Shown in pieces: positions 25,386 to 33,300 of a DNA stretch of 64,000 nucleotides. Numbering within the stretch: position 1 is the first letter of the stretch; every line of letters begins with the position of its first letter. Position numbers and translations under genes: made by a program. The notes beneath the pieces were generated by a model. The model was given only the letters and a program-made list of their open reading frames with translations. It was not told where the DNA came from and did not search any database. Origin of the DNA: Naasia sp. SYSU D00057 (GTDB taxonomy: Bacteria > Actinomycetota > Actinomycetes > Actinomycetales > Microbacteriaceae); assembly GCF_017916505.1 (NCBI RefSeq), contig NZ_JAFMSZ010000001.1, positions 682,001 to 746,000 on the forward strand, given 5' to 3'.

Positions 25386-25979
25386 ATGGACCCGGTCTGT
25401 TCGATCGTGTTCGCGGTGCTGCTCGGTGCGGCACTTCTGGTCATGCTCGTCGAGCGTCGGATCATGCGGAAGCCCGAGTCGGAGCGGAGCGAGCGCGAGC
25501 GCCGCTACCTCGCCGGGAGCCGCCGGTTCGCGATGGCGCAGAACCGGATCGTCGGATGGGTCGCGCCCATCCTGCTCATGGTCCTCGGCGTCGGAGTCCT
25601 CGTGCTCGCCGCCGCCCTCGGCGCTGCCGCGGGCGAAGCGGGAACCGCCCTCTGGGTTCTGGGCGTCGTTTCCCTGCTGGCGGGGGTCGGGATCCTGATC
25701 TTCTTCCGGAAGCGCCGCGGGCGCGACTGGGAGCAGCGGCAGATCGCCGAGAACCAGGCGGCCGACCAGGCGGGACGGGTGCGCTGGTTCGGCGCCCCGC
25801 GCGCAGGGGTGGCGCTGGGCATCGGCTTCACCCTGTTCGGCGCGCTCTCGCTCTGGTGGTCGCTCGGCTGGCTCGAGGGCGCCGTGCATCCGCTCGTCGC
25901 CGCGGGCCTGCTGACGATCGGCGTCGTGTTCACCGTCGCCGCCCTCTCGCAGCTGCGGCGCGAGCGAGCGGATGGGTGA
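25386..25979 (+). CDS. Four-helix membrane protein of unknown function
   Basis: This 197-residue protein has about five hydrophobic stretches: an N-terminal IVFAVLLGAALLVMLVE, IVGWVAPILLMVLGVGVLVLA, LWVLGVVSLLAGVGILIFF, GVALGIGFTLFGALSLWWS and LVAAGLLTIGVVFTVAAL. A basic loop (KRRGRDWEQRQIAENQ) follows the third. No family is recognised and no catalytic motif is present. GGAAGGAA precedes the ATG. It lies 71 bases upstream of panB on the same strand, but panB has its own leaderless promoter. In M. tuberculosis a different gene set occupies this interval. Confidence 0.8.
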   Translation: MDPVCSIVFAVLLGAALLVMLVERRIMRKPESERSERERRYLAGSRRFAMAQNRIVGWVAPILLMVLGVGVLVLAAALGAAAGEAGTALWVLGVVSLLAGVGILIFFRKRRGRDWEQRQIAENQAADQAGRVRWFGAPRAGVALGIGFTLFGALSLWWSLGWLEGAVHPLVAAGLLTIGVVFTVAALSQLRRERADG

Positions 25980-26037
25980 TCGAGGCGGTCGGTCCCGCGC
26001 CCGGGTCGTCGCCGGAAGCCGAGGGATCGGCCGGTTC

Positions 26038-26043
26038 TAGGAT
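26038..26043 (+). promoter_or_regulatory. -10 hexamer, leaderless panB
   Basis: TAGGAT is followed by seven bases and the ATG at 26051. Confidence 0.6.
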
Positions 26044-26050
26044 TGGCTCC

Positions 26051-26869
26051 ATGAGCGATCCGGCGCCCCTGAAGCGCGTCCGCAAGCGGCACTTCCAGCG
26101 GGCCCGGGACAACGGCATCCCCATCGTCGGGCTGACCAGCTACGACGCCCTGTCCGCCGCCATCTTCGACCAGGCGGGCATCGACTTCCTCCTCGTGGGC
26201 GACTCCGCGGGGCAGGTCGTGCTCGGCTACGACAGCACCGTGCCGGTCACCGTCGAGGAGCTGATCCCGCTGACGCGCGCCGTCGCCAACGCGGCACAGC
26301 GGGCGTTCGTCATCGCGGACATGCCGTTCGGCTCCTACGAGCTCGGGGCCGACCAGGCGCTGCAGACCGCGTTCCGCTTCATGAAGGAGACGGGCGCGCA
26401 GGCCGTGAAGCTCGAGGGCGGTGTGCGCAGTGCTGAGCAGATCCGCCGGATCGTGTCCGCCGGCATCCCGGTCATGGCTCACATCGGCTACACGCCGCAG
26501 AGCGAGCACCAGATCGGCGGGCACGTCGTCCAGGGCCGCGGCGAGGGCGCCGAGCAGGTGCTCGCCGACGCGCTCGCGGTCGAGGAGGCGGGCGCCTTCG
26601 CGGTCGTGCTCGAGATGGTGCCGAGCGAGGTCGCGAAGAGGGTGACCGAGGCGGTGCGTATCCCGACCATCAGCGTCGGCGCCGGCCCGCACACGAGCGG
26701 GCAGCTCATGGTCTGGACCGACTTCGCGGGGCTGCACGGAGGCCGCTACCCGCGCTTCGTGAAGAAGTACGCGGACCTCCGCGCCGTCCTCACCGACGCG
26801 GTGAATGCCTTCCGCGACGACGTCTCGTCGGGCGCCTACCCGGCCCCCGAGCACGAGTACGAGTCGTAG
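26051..26869 (+). CDS. panB: 3-methyl-2-oxobutanoate hydroxymethyltransferase
   Basis: This 272-residue TIM-barrel enzyme transfers a hydroxymethyl group from methylene-tetrahydrofolate to alpha-ketoisovalerate, the first step of pantothenate synthesis. Motifs are IPIVGLTSYDALSA near the N-terminus, LVGDSAGQVVLGYDSTVPVT (Mg and substrate site), DMPFGSYELG, VKLEGGVRSAEQIRRI, MAHIGYTPQSEHQIGG and ISVGAGPHTSGQLMVWTDF. Length is typical. The start follows the leaderless element; an upstream in-frame frame through the previous gene is spurious. panB near glnA2 and the TAP hydrolases matches M. tuberculosis. No panC is near. A repeat element follows the stop. Confidence 0.97.
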   Translation: MSDPAPLKRVRKRHFQRARDNGIPIVGLTSYDALSAAIFDQAGIDFLLVGDSAGQVVLGYDSTVPVTVEELIPLTRAVANAAQRAFVIADMPFGSYELGADQALQTAFRFMKETGAQAVKLEGGVRSAEQIRRIVSAGIPVMAHIGYTPQSEHQIGGHVVQGRGEGAEQVLADALAVEEAGAFAVVLEMVPSEVAKRVTEAVRIPTISVGAGPHTSGQLMVWTDFAGLHGGRYPRFVKKYADLRAVLTDAVNAFRDDVSSGAYPAPEHEYES

Positions 26870-26896
26870 GTCCGGCGCCCGGAACGGGCGCCCGCA

Positions 26897-26976
26897 CTGA
26901 GCAGGAGATTCTGCGTTGAGCAGGAGTTTTCCGAGCCGGAAGTCCTGCTGACGGCGGAAAGTCCTGCTGACGGCGG
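26897..26976. repeat. AGCAGGA/TCCTGCT inverted and direct repeats
   Basis: Left arms GAGCAGGA occur at 26899-26906 and 26918-26925. Right arms TCCTGCTGAC occur at 26943-26952 and 26962-26971, within a direct repeat GGAAAGTCCTGCTGACGGC (first copy lacks one A). It lies between convergent genes panB and the 66-residue gene and shares its core word with 23785-23861. Confidence 0.8.
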
Positions 26977-27000
26977 GTCCGAGGGCGGCGGCCCGGAGGG

Positions 27001-27201
27001 CTAGCTGCGGCGGCCCCAGTCGTTGTCGGCGGCCTCCTCGGCGGCCCAGCGCTGGGAGTTCTCGCGCAGCTTCTCGGGGGCGTGCTTCGCCTCCTCCTCG
27101 GTGGCGAACGGGCCGACGCGGTCGATCGCGTTCGACAGCTTGCCCCGCTCCACCTGGCCAGTGCGCGAGTTGTACCACCACAGCAGCTCGTCGTCGGCCA
27201 T
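27001..27201 (-). CDS. Small conserved SPOR-like protein
   Basis: This 66-residue protein, MADDELLWWYNSRTGQVERG then AIDRVGPFATEEEAKHAPEK and ENSQRW, belongs to a widespread actinobacterial family of about 65 residues. Such proteins often carry a misleading SPOR or methionine-aminopeptidase label. The pattern (WYN..TG.VE.G......DR.GPF.T..EA..A) suggests a small alpha/beta domain. There is no signal peptide, and its function is unknown. An ATG with CGGGAGGCG upstream fits. It is divergent from ppgK, with 125 bases between. Confidence 0.8.
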   Translation of the reverse strand: MADDELLWWYNSRTGQVERGKLSNAIDRVGPFATEEEAKHAPEKLRENSQRWAAEEAADNDWGRRS

Positions 27202-27314
27202 GACGCCTCCCGGTCGCTCGGGCCGCTGGACTCCCGCGGCCGCTCGACCCGATCCTACGCCGGAGCGTTTGCGCCCCCGCACGCAAGGTCCGAATCGAAG
27301 AACGGGGGCGCGAC

Positions 27315-27320
27315 TAGGTT
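27315..27320 (+). promoter_or_regulatory. -10 hexamer, leaderless ppgK
   Basis: TAGGTT is followed by six bases and the GTG at 27327. Confidence 0.6.
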
Positions 27321-27326
27321 GGAGGG

Positions 27327-28133
27327 GTGAGCACTGAGGCGATCGGCATCGACATCGGCGGAACCGGCATCAAGGGCGCCCTCGTGGACGTGGACTCCGG
27401 GGAGCTGCTCTCCAACCGGATCAAGCTGCCCACCCCGAAGGGCGGGCGCCCGGACGACATCGTGCAGACGGTGCAGCAGGTGATCTCCCAGGTCCCGAAG
27501 CTCGGCGAGGGCACCCCGGTGGGCGTCTGCTTCCCGGCCGTCGTGCAGCACGGCAGGACCATGTCGGCGGCGAACGTGTCGGACGAGTGGATCGGGCTCG
27601 CCGCCGAGGACCTGTTCGAGAAGGGCATCGGCCGCGACATCACCTTCGTCAACGACGCGGATGCGGCCGGCTACGCGGAGGCGCAGTTCGGCGCCGGCAA
27701 GGACCGCCGCGGCCTCACGATCATGACCACGCTCGGCACCGGCATCGGCAGCGCCCTCATCTACGACGGGCGCCTGATCCCGAACGCGGAGCTCGGTCAC
27801 CTCGAGCTGGACGGCCACCCCGACTACGAGCGCCACGCCTCCTACGCGGCCATGGAGCGCGAGGACCTCAGCTGGAAGGCGTGGGCCAAGCGGCTGCAGA
27901 AGTACTACGCGTACCTCGAGAAGCTCTTCTCCCCCGACCTGTTCATCGTCGGCGGTGGCGTCTCGAAGCACTACCAGGACTTCTTCCCGCTCCTCGACCT
28001 GAAGACCGAGATCGTGCCCGCGAAGTTCCGCAACAACGCCGGCATCCTCGGCTGCGCCTCCCTCGCGGCTCACGGCGCGGGGCTGCGCCACCGCGTCGAG
28101 GCCGAGCACGCGGTCGCGAAGACGAACGCCTAG
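27327..28133 (+). CDS. ppgK: Polyphosphate glucokinase (ROK family)
   Basis: This 268-residue sugar kinase phosphorylates glucose using polyphosphate and probably also ATP. The phosphate motif IGIDIGGTGIKGALVD is at the N-terminus. FVNDADAAGYAE carries the catalytic Asp, TLGTGIGSALIYDGRL is the second phosphate loop, and ELGHLELDGHPDYERHASYA with KLFSPDLFIVGGGVSKHY is highly typical of the actinobacterial polyphosphate enzyme. The classical ROK zinc CxCG motif is absent, as expected for PPGK. The GTG start is set by the leaderless element. It ends before a large hairpin shared with the convergent methyltransferase gene. Confidence 0.95.
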   Translation: MSTEAIGIDIGGTGIKGALVDVDSGELLSNRIKLPTPKGGRPDDIVQTVQQVISQVPKLGEGTPVGVCFPAVVQHGRTMSAANVSDEWIGLAAEDLFEKGIGRDITFVNDADAAGYAEAQFGAGKDRRGLTIMTTLGTGIGSALIYDGRLIPNAELGHLELDGHPDYERHASYAAMEREDLSWKAWAKRLQKYYAYLEKLFSPDLFIVGGGVSKHYQDFFPLLDLKTEIVPAKFRNNAGILGCASLAAHGAGLRHRVEAEHAVAKTNA

Positions 28134-28159
28134 CCCCGCCTCCGGGCGACTCACCTCGC

Positions 28160-28218
28160 CCGAGATGCCGGAAAACGCCCCTATCTCGCGCGAGTAGGGG
28201 CGTTTTCTGGCATCTCGG
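28160..28218. terminator. 59-base near-perfect palindrome, CGAGATGCC family copy 2
   Basis: Arms of 24 bases (28160-28183 and 28195-28218) pair with a single G-T mismatch, and the 11-base middle is itself CTCGCGCGAG. The ends read CCGAGATGCC/GGCATCTCGG as in the element at 23879. Each arm carries AAAACGCCCC, so a U-run follows the inner stem. It lies between convergent genes and probably ends both. Confidence 0.8.
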
Positions 28219-28233
28219 CGGACGTGGACGCGC

Positions 28234-28905
28234 TCACCAGGAGAGCGGACGACGGCGCCGCCTGTAGCGGACGACGCTCACCACGCCTTCGGCCGCGGGG
28301 ACCGTGCGGGTCTGGTCGTGCTCGAACCAGGGGTACACGTCGTCGTCGAGCGCGGCGACGTCGGCCTCAGCAGCGACGAACACCACGACACCGCCCGGCG
28401 TGAGCACGCGGTGGAACTCGGCGGGCCGATGCTCGGCGAAAGCGCACAGCACGACGTCGGCGGCCCCGTCCCGCACGGGCCACTCCCGGGCTGGGTCCGC
28501 GAGCAGCCCCGCCGCCCCGGACCGCTTCATCGCCCGCACGATGGCCGACGGCGACGCGCTGACGTAGACGGCGTCGAGCGAGCCACGCGCCGCCCGCCCG
28601 GCCGCAAGCAGATGCCCGAGGTCCCCACCGCAGTCGAGCAACCGCAGCTCCCGCCCGGCCGGCAGCTCCGCGACGACGGCATCGACAACGCGGGAGAGCC
28701 TCTCGCCCGCCCACCGCCGATCGATGTCGTCGAGGACGGAAGCGGGATCACTCCGCACGAGCGAGGACCGCCCGCCGACGAGCGCGGCATACCCCCGCCG
28801 CCCGACCTCGAACCGATGCCCACTGGAGCAGAGGAGCACCCCGCCGTCCGCCTCGAGCTCCCGCCCACACTCAGGACACAGAAGCCACTCCCGCAACGAC
28901 GACAC
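28234..28905 (-). CDS. RlmA-like rRNA guanine-N1 methyltransferase
   Basis: This is a protein of about 223 residues. The N-terminal zinc site LLCPECGRELEADGGVLLCS and SGHRF (Cys-x2-Cys, Cys, His), then FEVGRRGYAALVGG, is characteristic of RlmA/TlrB enzymes that methylate G745/G748 of 23S rRNA. A Rossmann part follows with LRLLDCGGDLGHLL (SAM site) and DVVLCAFAEHRPAEFHRVLT. It is somewhat shorter than E. coli RlmA. The GTG at 28905 has GAGGAGGG upstream and starts at the conserved SLREWLLCP; an ATG at 28971 would add 22 residues. Some members confer macrolide resistance; nothing here shows that. Confidence 0.82.
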   Translation of the reverse strand: MSSLREWLLCPECGRELEADGGVLLCSSGHRFEVGRRGYAALVGGRSSLVRSDPASVLDDIDRRWAGERLSRVVDAVVAELPAGRELRLLDCGGDLGHLLAAGRAARGSLDAVYVSASPSAIVRAMKRSGAAGLLADPAREWPVRDGAADVVLCAFAEHRPAEFHRVLTPGGVVVFVAAEADVAALDDDVYPWFEHDQTRTVPAAEGVVSVVRYRRRRRPLSW

Positions 28906-28992
28906 CTCCCCACCCTCCTCACCAAGCAGGAGCTCCGGCAACCGACAGACACCCTTCGTTGAGGCGCCCATCCGCTCGCTGCCGTACCGGCA

Positions 28993-29083
28993 GCGGCGGG
29001 TGGGAGGCATCGTCGAGGCGAGTTTTGCGCGGCACGCTTGCCGCGCAACTGTCTGAGCAGCGACGATGCCTCCCACCCGCCGC
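28993..29083. repeat. 91-bp element with 23-bp perfect inverted ends
   Basis: Arms at 28993-29015 and 29061-29083 are perfect inverted repeats (words GGCGGGTGGGAGGCATCGTC). Inside is a second hairpin with TTGCGCGGC (29025-29033) and GCCGCGCAA (29040-29048). It overlaps the possible longer N-terminus of the methyltransferase gene and lies next to the 3' end of rnpB. It could be a REP/MITE-like insertion or a terminator. Confidence 0.85.
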
Positions 29084-29106
29084 GTACGCCCCAGAAGCAA
29101 GAGAGC

Positions 29107-29477
29107 GGAATGGGCCGGCTGATACGCCGGGTTCTGTTCAGGTGCCGAAGCACCCTCGACGGCCATCTATCTCGGACGCACGTTGCCGTGCGCCTCCAGC
29201 GGTCTACCCGGGAACTCGGCGAGCAGCCTCGACGTTCCCTGCTTGACCTTGCTCCGGGCGAGGTTTACCCAGCAGGCCTGGTCACCCAGGCCTCTGGTGG
29301 TCTCTTACACCACCGTTTCACCCTTACCCCGACGCACGGGGCGTCGTGGCGGTCTGCTTTCTGTTGCACTTGCTCTCGGGTTGCCCCGGGTGGGTGTTAC
29401 CCACCGCCCTGCTCTGTGGAGCCCGGACGTTCCTCGGCATCCTCGCGGATGACGCGACCGTCTTGCCGACCCATTCC
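29107..29477 (-). ncRNA. rnpB: RNase P RNA, bacterial type A
   Basis: Read on the minus strand, the RNA contains GAGGAACGTCCGGGCTCCAC near its 5' end, AGGGTGAAACGGTGGTGTAAGAG in pieces (GGGTAAGGGTGAAACGG, then GTGGTGTAAGAGACCACC) and AGAACCCGGCGTATCAGCC near the 3' end, the conserved RNase P core. The terminal helix P1 pairs 29465-29477 with 29107-29119 (12 of 13 bases plus one G-U). The length of about 371 is normal for high-GC actinobacteria. TAGACT at 29486-29491 is a -10 element at the right distance. It matures tRNA 5' ends with RnpA. rnpB sits in the same neighbourhood in M. tuberculosis. Confidence 0.95.
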
Positions 29478-29485
29478 GGTCGTCG

Positions 29486-29491
29486 AGTCTA
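29486..29491 (-). promoter_or_regulatory. -10 hexamer of rnpB
   Basis: TAGACT on the minus strand ends about 8 bases before the predicted first paired base of P1. Confidence 0.55.
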
Positions 29492-29586
29492 GCGCGCCGG
29501 ACGACGCCGCCGCGGGCCGTCCGGACACCCGTCATCCCGGAGAACGTCGCAGGTCGTCCGCAATACCCGCGCGAGCGGCGCGCGGG

Positions 29587-30327
29587 TCAGAGCCCGGACT
29601 CTGCGGTGCGGACGAGGATGCAGCCGCTCTCGGGGTCGAGGACGACCTCGTCGGGGGCGGCGGCGCGCACGGCGGCGAGGTCGGAGGCGGTGAGGGCGAC
29701 GTTGCTGCCGCCGGACACGCCGCGGCGCAGCAGGGCGGCCCCGATGCCGTAGCGGGAGCGCAGACGCTCGTAGAGCTCGACGAGGTCGGCGGGCAGGGTG
29801 GCGACGAGCGCCTCGCGCCTGCCGACGAGCTCGGCCGCCTCGGCGTCGAGCGCGGCGACGGACCGGTCGCGGTCGGCTTCGAGGCTTCCGCGACGGAGGG
29901 CGAGGGCGTCGCGTTCGCCCTCGAGGCCGGCCATGACGGCCTCCTGCTCCTCGAGCTTCTCCATCACGGCGAGCTCCATGTCCTCGAGGTCGCTCTTGCG
30001 GCGGCTGAGGGAGGCGAGCTCGTGCTCGAGGCCCTGCGCGTCCTTCGCGGACGCGGTGCTCTGCAGGCGTGCGGAGTCGCGCGCCATGCGGGTGTCGACC
30101 ACCTCGACGTCGGATTCGATGCGGCGCAGCTCCGTGCGCAGGTCGTCGAGGGTCCCCTGCTCGGCGGCGAGCCGGCGGCGGAGCGCGTCTCCGGTCGCGG
30201 TGAGTGTCGCGAGCTCGGCGAGCTGCGGCAGGGTGCGCTTGGCGTGCGCGATCTGCTGGGTCCGGGTGTCGATCGCCTGCAGGTCGAGAAGCTTCTCCTG
30301 GTCCTGGGGGGCCGCGCGCAAGGTCAC
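29587..30327 (-). CDS. Coiled-coil zf-RING_7/CT398-type protein with lost zinc ligands
   Basis: This 246-residue protein is mostly a long antiparallel coiled coil (about residues 5-175, rich in Leu, Glu, Arg) followed by the C-terminal domain of the CT398/Rv2229c family. Family members normally have four cysteines as two CxxC pairs around this domain. Here the first pair reads GVSGGSNVALT and the second DPESGCILVRT, leaving one Cys, so zinc binding looks lost while the fold signature LTASDLAAVRAAAPDEVVLD remains. The family may act in secretion or nucleic-acid handling; its role is unsettled. The GTG at 30327 has TACGCT six bases upstream. Its position beside rnpB matches M. tuberculosis. Confidence 0.88.
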   Translation of the reverse strand: MTLRAAPQDQEKLLDLQAIDTRTQQIAHAKRTLPQLAELATLTATGDALRRRLAAEQGTLDDLRTELRRIESDVEVVDTRMARDSARLQSTASAKDAQGLEHELASLSRRKSDLEDMELAVMEKLEEQEAVMAGLEGERDALALRRGSLEADRDRSVAALDAEAAELVGRREALVATLPADLVELYERLRSRYGIGAALLRRGVSGGSNVALTASDLAAVRAAAPDEVVLDPESGCILVRTAESGL

Positions 30328-30333
30328 GGTCCC

Positions 30334-30339
30334 AGCGTA
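30334..30339 (-). promoter_or_regulatory. -10 hexamer, leaderless coiled-coil gene
   Basis: TACGCT on the minus strand is six bases before the GTG at 30327. Confidence 0.5.
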
Positions 30340-30343
30340 GCGA

Positions 30344-33300
30344 TCAGGAGGCGGCGACCTGGTCCGCTGGCACGGGCTCGGGGTCCGGCGCGGGATCGGA
30401 GGGAGCGTCGGGCGTCCAGCGCTCCTGGCGCCGCACCTCGGCGCGGCCGGTGAGGAACGGCACGACGAAGCCGAGCAGGAGGGCGAGGAGCACGCCGAGG
30501 TCGGACTGGGCGAGGTCGCCGGCATTGTCGGCCCCGAACAGCGTCCACAGGTAGCCGGCGAAGGGGGCGTAGTCGGAGCGCCCGACGAGCCCGATGCCGA
30601 CGACGGTGAGCCCGGCGAGGGCGGCGACCATCGGCCACCGGACGTCCGGATACCGCCTGCCGCTCCGGAGGAGCGAGTCGGGGTCGAACGGCCGGGTGCG
30701 GAGCACGAACTCTGCGGCGACGAGCCCCGTCCACGCGGCGACGGGCACGGCGACGACGGGCACGAGGTCGGCGAGCACGGCGACGGTCGGCGGCGCCGCC
30801 AGCAGCAGGGCGACGCCGCCCGCAATCGCGATGGCGGCCGCCGGGACGGTTCGCACGGAGCGGGCGCCGCGGACGCCGGCAGCTCCGAGCGTGAGGCCCG
30901 TCGAGTACAGCACGGTCGCCAGGGCGGCCACGAGGCCGAGCAGCACCGCGAAGAGGAGCGGAACGGGCGCCCAGGCCGGCAGCCGGTCGAGCAGGGCCGC
31001 GACCGGATCGACGTCGAGGGACAGCGGGTCGGCCGGGGACGAGCCGCTGAGCAGCAGTCCCCACACGATCAGCAGCAGCGCGGGCGCCGCGGCGCCGAGC
31101 GACGCCCAGGCGGACGTGGCGCTGCCCGAGCTGCCGGGCTGCTGGTAGCGGGCGAGCTCGCCGCCCGCCGACGCCCACGCGAGCGCGAGGAGCGAGAAGA
31201 CCGCGACTGCCGCGGCGACGAGGCGCAGCGGGGACCCGTCGGGGATGGCGAGCACCGCGGTCAGGTCGAGCATCGGCGCCGTCAGCACGACGAGCACGAG
31301 GAGCAGGGCGACGGAGAGGATGCCGAGCACGAGGTGCACCCGGGCGAGCAGTCCGTGCCCGAAGACGGCGATGAGCCCGGCGACGACCGGAAGCACGACC
31401 GCGGCGGCCACCCCTGCCGCGGCGGGCGACACCGCCTCCCAGCCGGCGGCGGCGACGACCGCCCGCACGGTGCCCGCGGCGAGCCAGGCGAGCGCCACCG
31501 ACCAGAACAGGCGCGCGAGCAGCAGCACGATCGTCGGCAGCAGGTTGCCGCGGAGCCCGAACGCGGCGCGGGACACGACCGCGACGGGCTGCGCCGTGCG
31601 CTTCACAGCGAGGACGTCGACGGCGAGCGTGAGGCAGGCGAGGACGACGCCGACGATCGCGGCGACGACGGCCTGCCGGAAGCTGACACCGAGGGCGAGC
31701 AGGGCGCCGCCGAGCGCGAGGGTCAGCGCCGACGCGTTGGGCGCGAGCCACAGCCAGAACTGGGCGACGGGCCGCCGCAGCCTCTGCTCCTCCTCGGTCG
31801 GCCGCAGGTCGGCCGCCTCGACGGCGAACGGGGAGGGCAGGGTGTGGGCCGTCGTCGGCACGGTGATGACACCGGTGCGGACGCTCGCGCTCGGCACCGG
31901 CGCGACCGAGCCGGTGTCCGCGAGGTCGGAGATCGGGACGGAGCCGGTGACCGGCAGCAGCTCCTCGGGCGCCGCGAGGTCGTCGACGTCGTCGTCGAGG
32001 TCGCGGTCCAGCGCGGTGATGATCGGCATGGACCCGGTCGGAAGCGGACCGGTGTTGGCGGTGATCCCGTCGAGGTCGAGCGCCTCCACCTCCCCCGACT
32101 CCGCCGGGTCGGCGGGCGGTGGTGCGGAGCGGCGGCTGCGGAACGCGAGCGCCGCCGACCCGGTCGCCGGCATGGGGCTGGCCTGCACGGGCACGACGCC
32201 GGTCGACGGCGCTTCCGGCGCGGCCGCGGGGGAATCGTCGGGAGCGCCCGGCGAGCCCCACCCCTCGTCCTCGTCGTCGTCCTCCACCAGCTCGGCGGAG
32301 ATGACCTCGTCGTCCTCGTGCGGTTCGGCGATCGGAACGCCGCGCAGGACCCCGACGGGCACCGGCTCGGTCGGCGGGGCACCGAGCGGAGGCAGCCCCA
32401 GAGCGGACGCGGTGAGCCCCGCCGGATCGGACGCCGGCGGCGCGGGGACAGGGGCCGGTGCGACACCCAGGGGGTCGAAGGCAGGCCTCTGCGGCGCTGG
32501 GGTCGGGGTGGGCGGCGTCGAGCCGGCGCGCGGCGGGAATGCGGCGGGCAGGGTCGACAGGACGCCCGTCACCGGCGGGGGCGGCGCGCTCTCGGACACT
32601 TCGCGCAACGACCGCTCCCACTCGCGGTACGTCTCCGGGTCGAGCCGCACCTGCGCGAGCCGGGGCTGGAGCTGCTCGAGCAGGGTGAGCGGGTCCGGTC
32701 GAGGACCGGCGGCGGGCACGAGATCCGTCGCGAGCGCCGCATCGGCGGCGGTCGACTCGGGAGTCCTGCCCTCCGCCGGCGGCGTCGCCGGCTCGGCCCG
32801 GGTCGGCTCGTCGGCGACACGCCGCTCCGGAGAGCCGGCGGGAGCGGGCGGAGCCGCAGCCTCCGCGGCCGGCGGCGAGGGCGGCCGGACGGGCTCCGGC
32901 TCGGGCGACCGGAGCGGTGCCGGTGGCTGGAAGTGCGGTACGGGCGATGAGAAGCGCAGGTCCGGCACCGACGGCGGCGGGGTCGTCCGCCCGAGGGTGG
33001 GGATGGGCCCCGTCGGCAGGCGGGTCGGGATGGGCGACGACCGCTCCGCACGGCGGCCGCTCGGACGGCGCTGGTTGCGGCCCTCGTCCTCGACGGGTGG
33101 CGCCGCATGGGAACCGGCCGGCCGGTCGGCCTGTGCGAACGGCGGCCAGGAGGGGCGGCCCTCCGGCAGAGCGCCGACCGGCTCGGAGCGAGCGGCCTCG
33201 GGCGCCGGCGGCACGGCGACCGGCGGCACGGCCGCCGGCGGCACGGCCGCGAGCGGCGCGGCGGCGGGCTCGGCCGGAGACGAGGTCGGCGCGGCCGGCG

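Noticed and set aside
28234-29166. Methyltransferase gene starting at 29166
   Set aside because: This would run the coding region through the 91-bp inverted-repeat element and into the rnpB 3' end. The zinc site begins soon after 28905, with a good ribosome site there.
29038-30453. 471-codon plus-strand frame over rnpB
   Set aside because: It covers the RNase P RNA on the opposite strand and part of the coiled-coil gene; the conserved RNA secondary structure explains the region.
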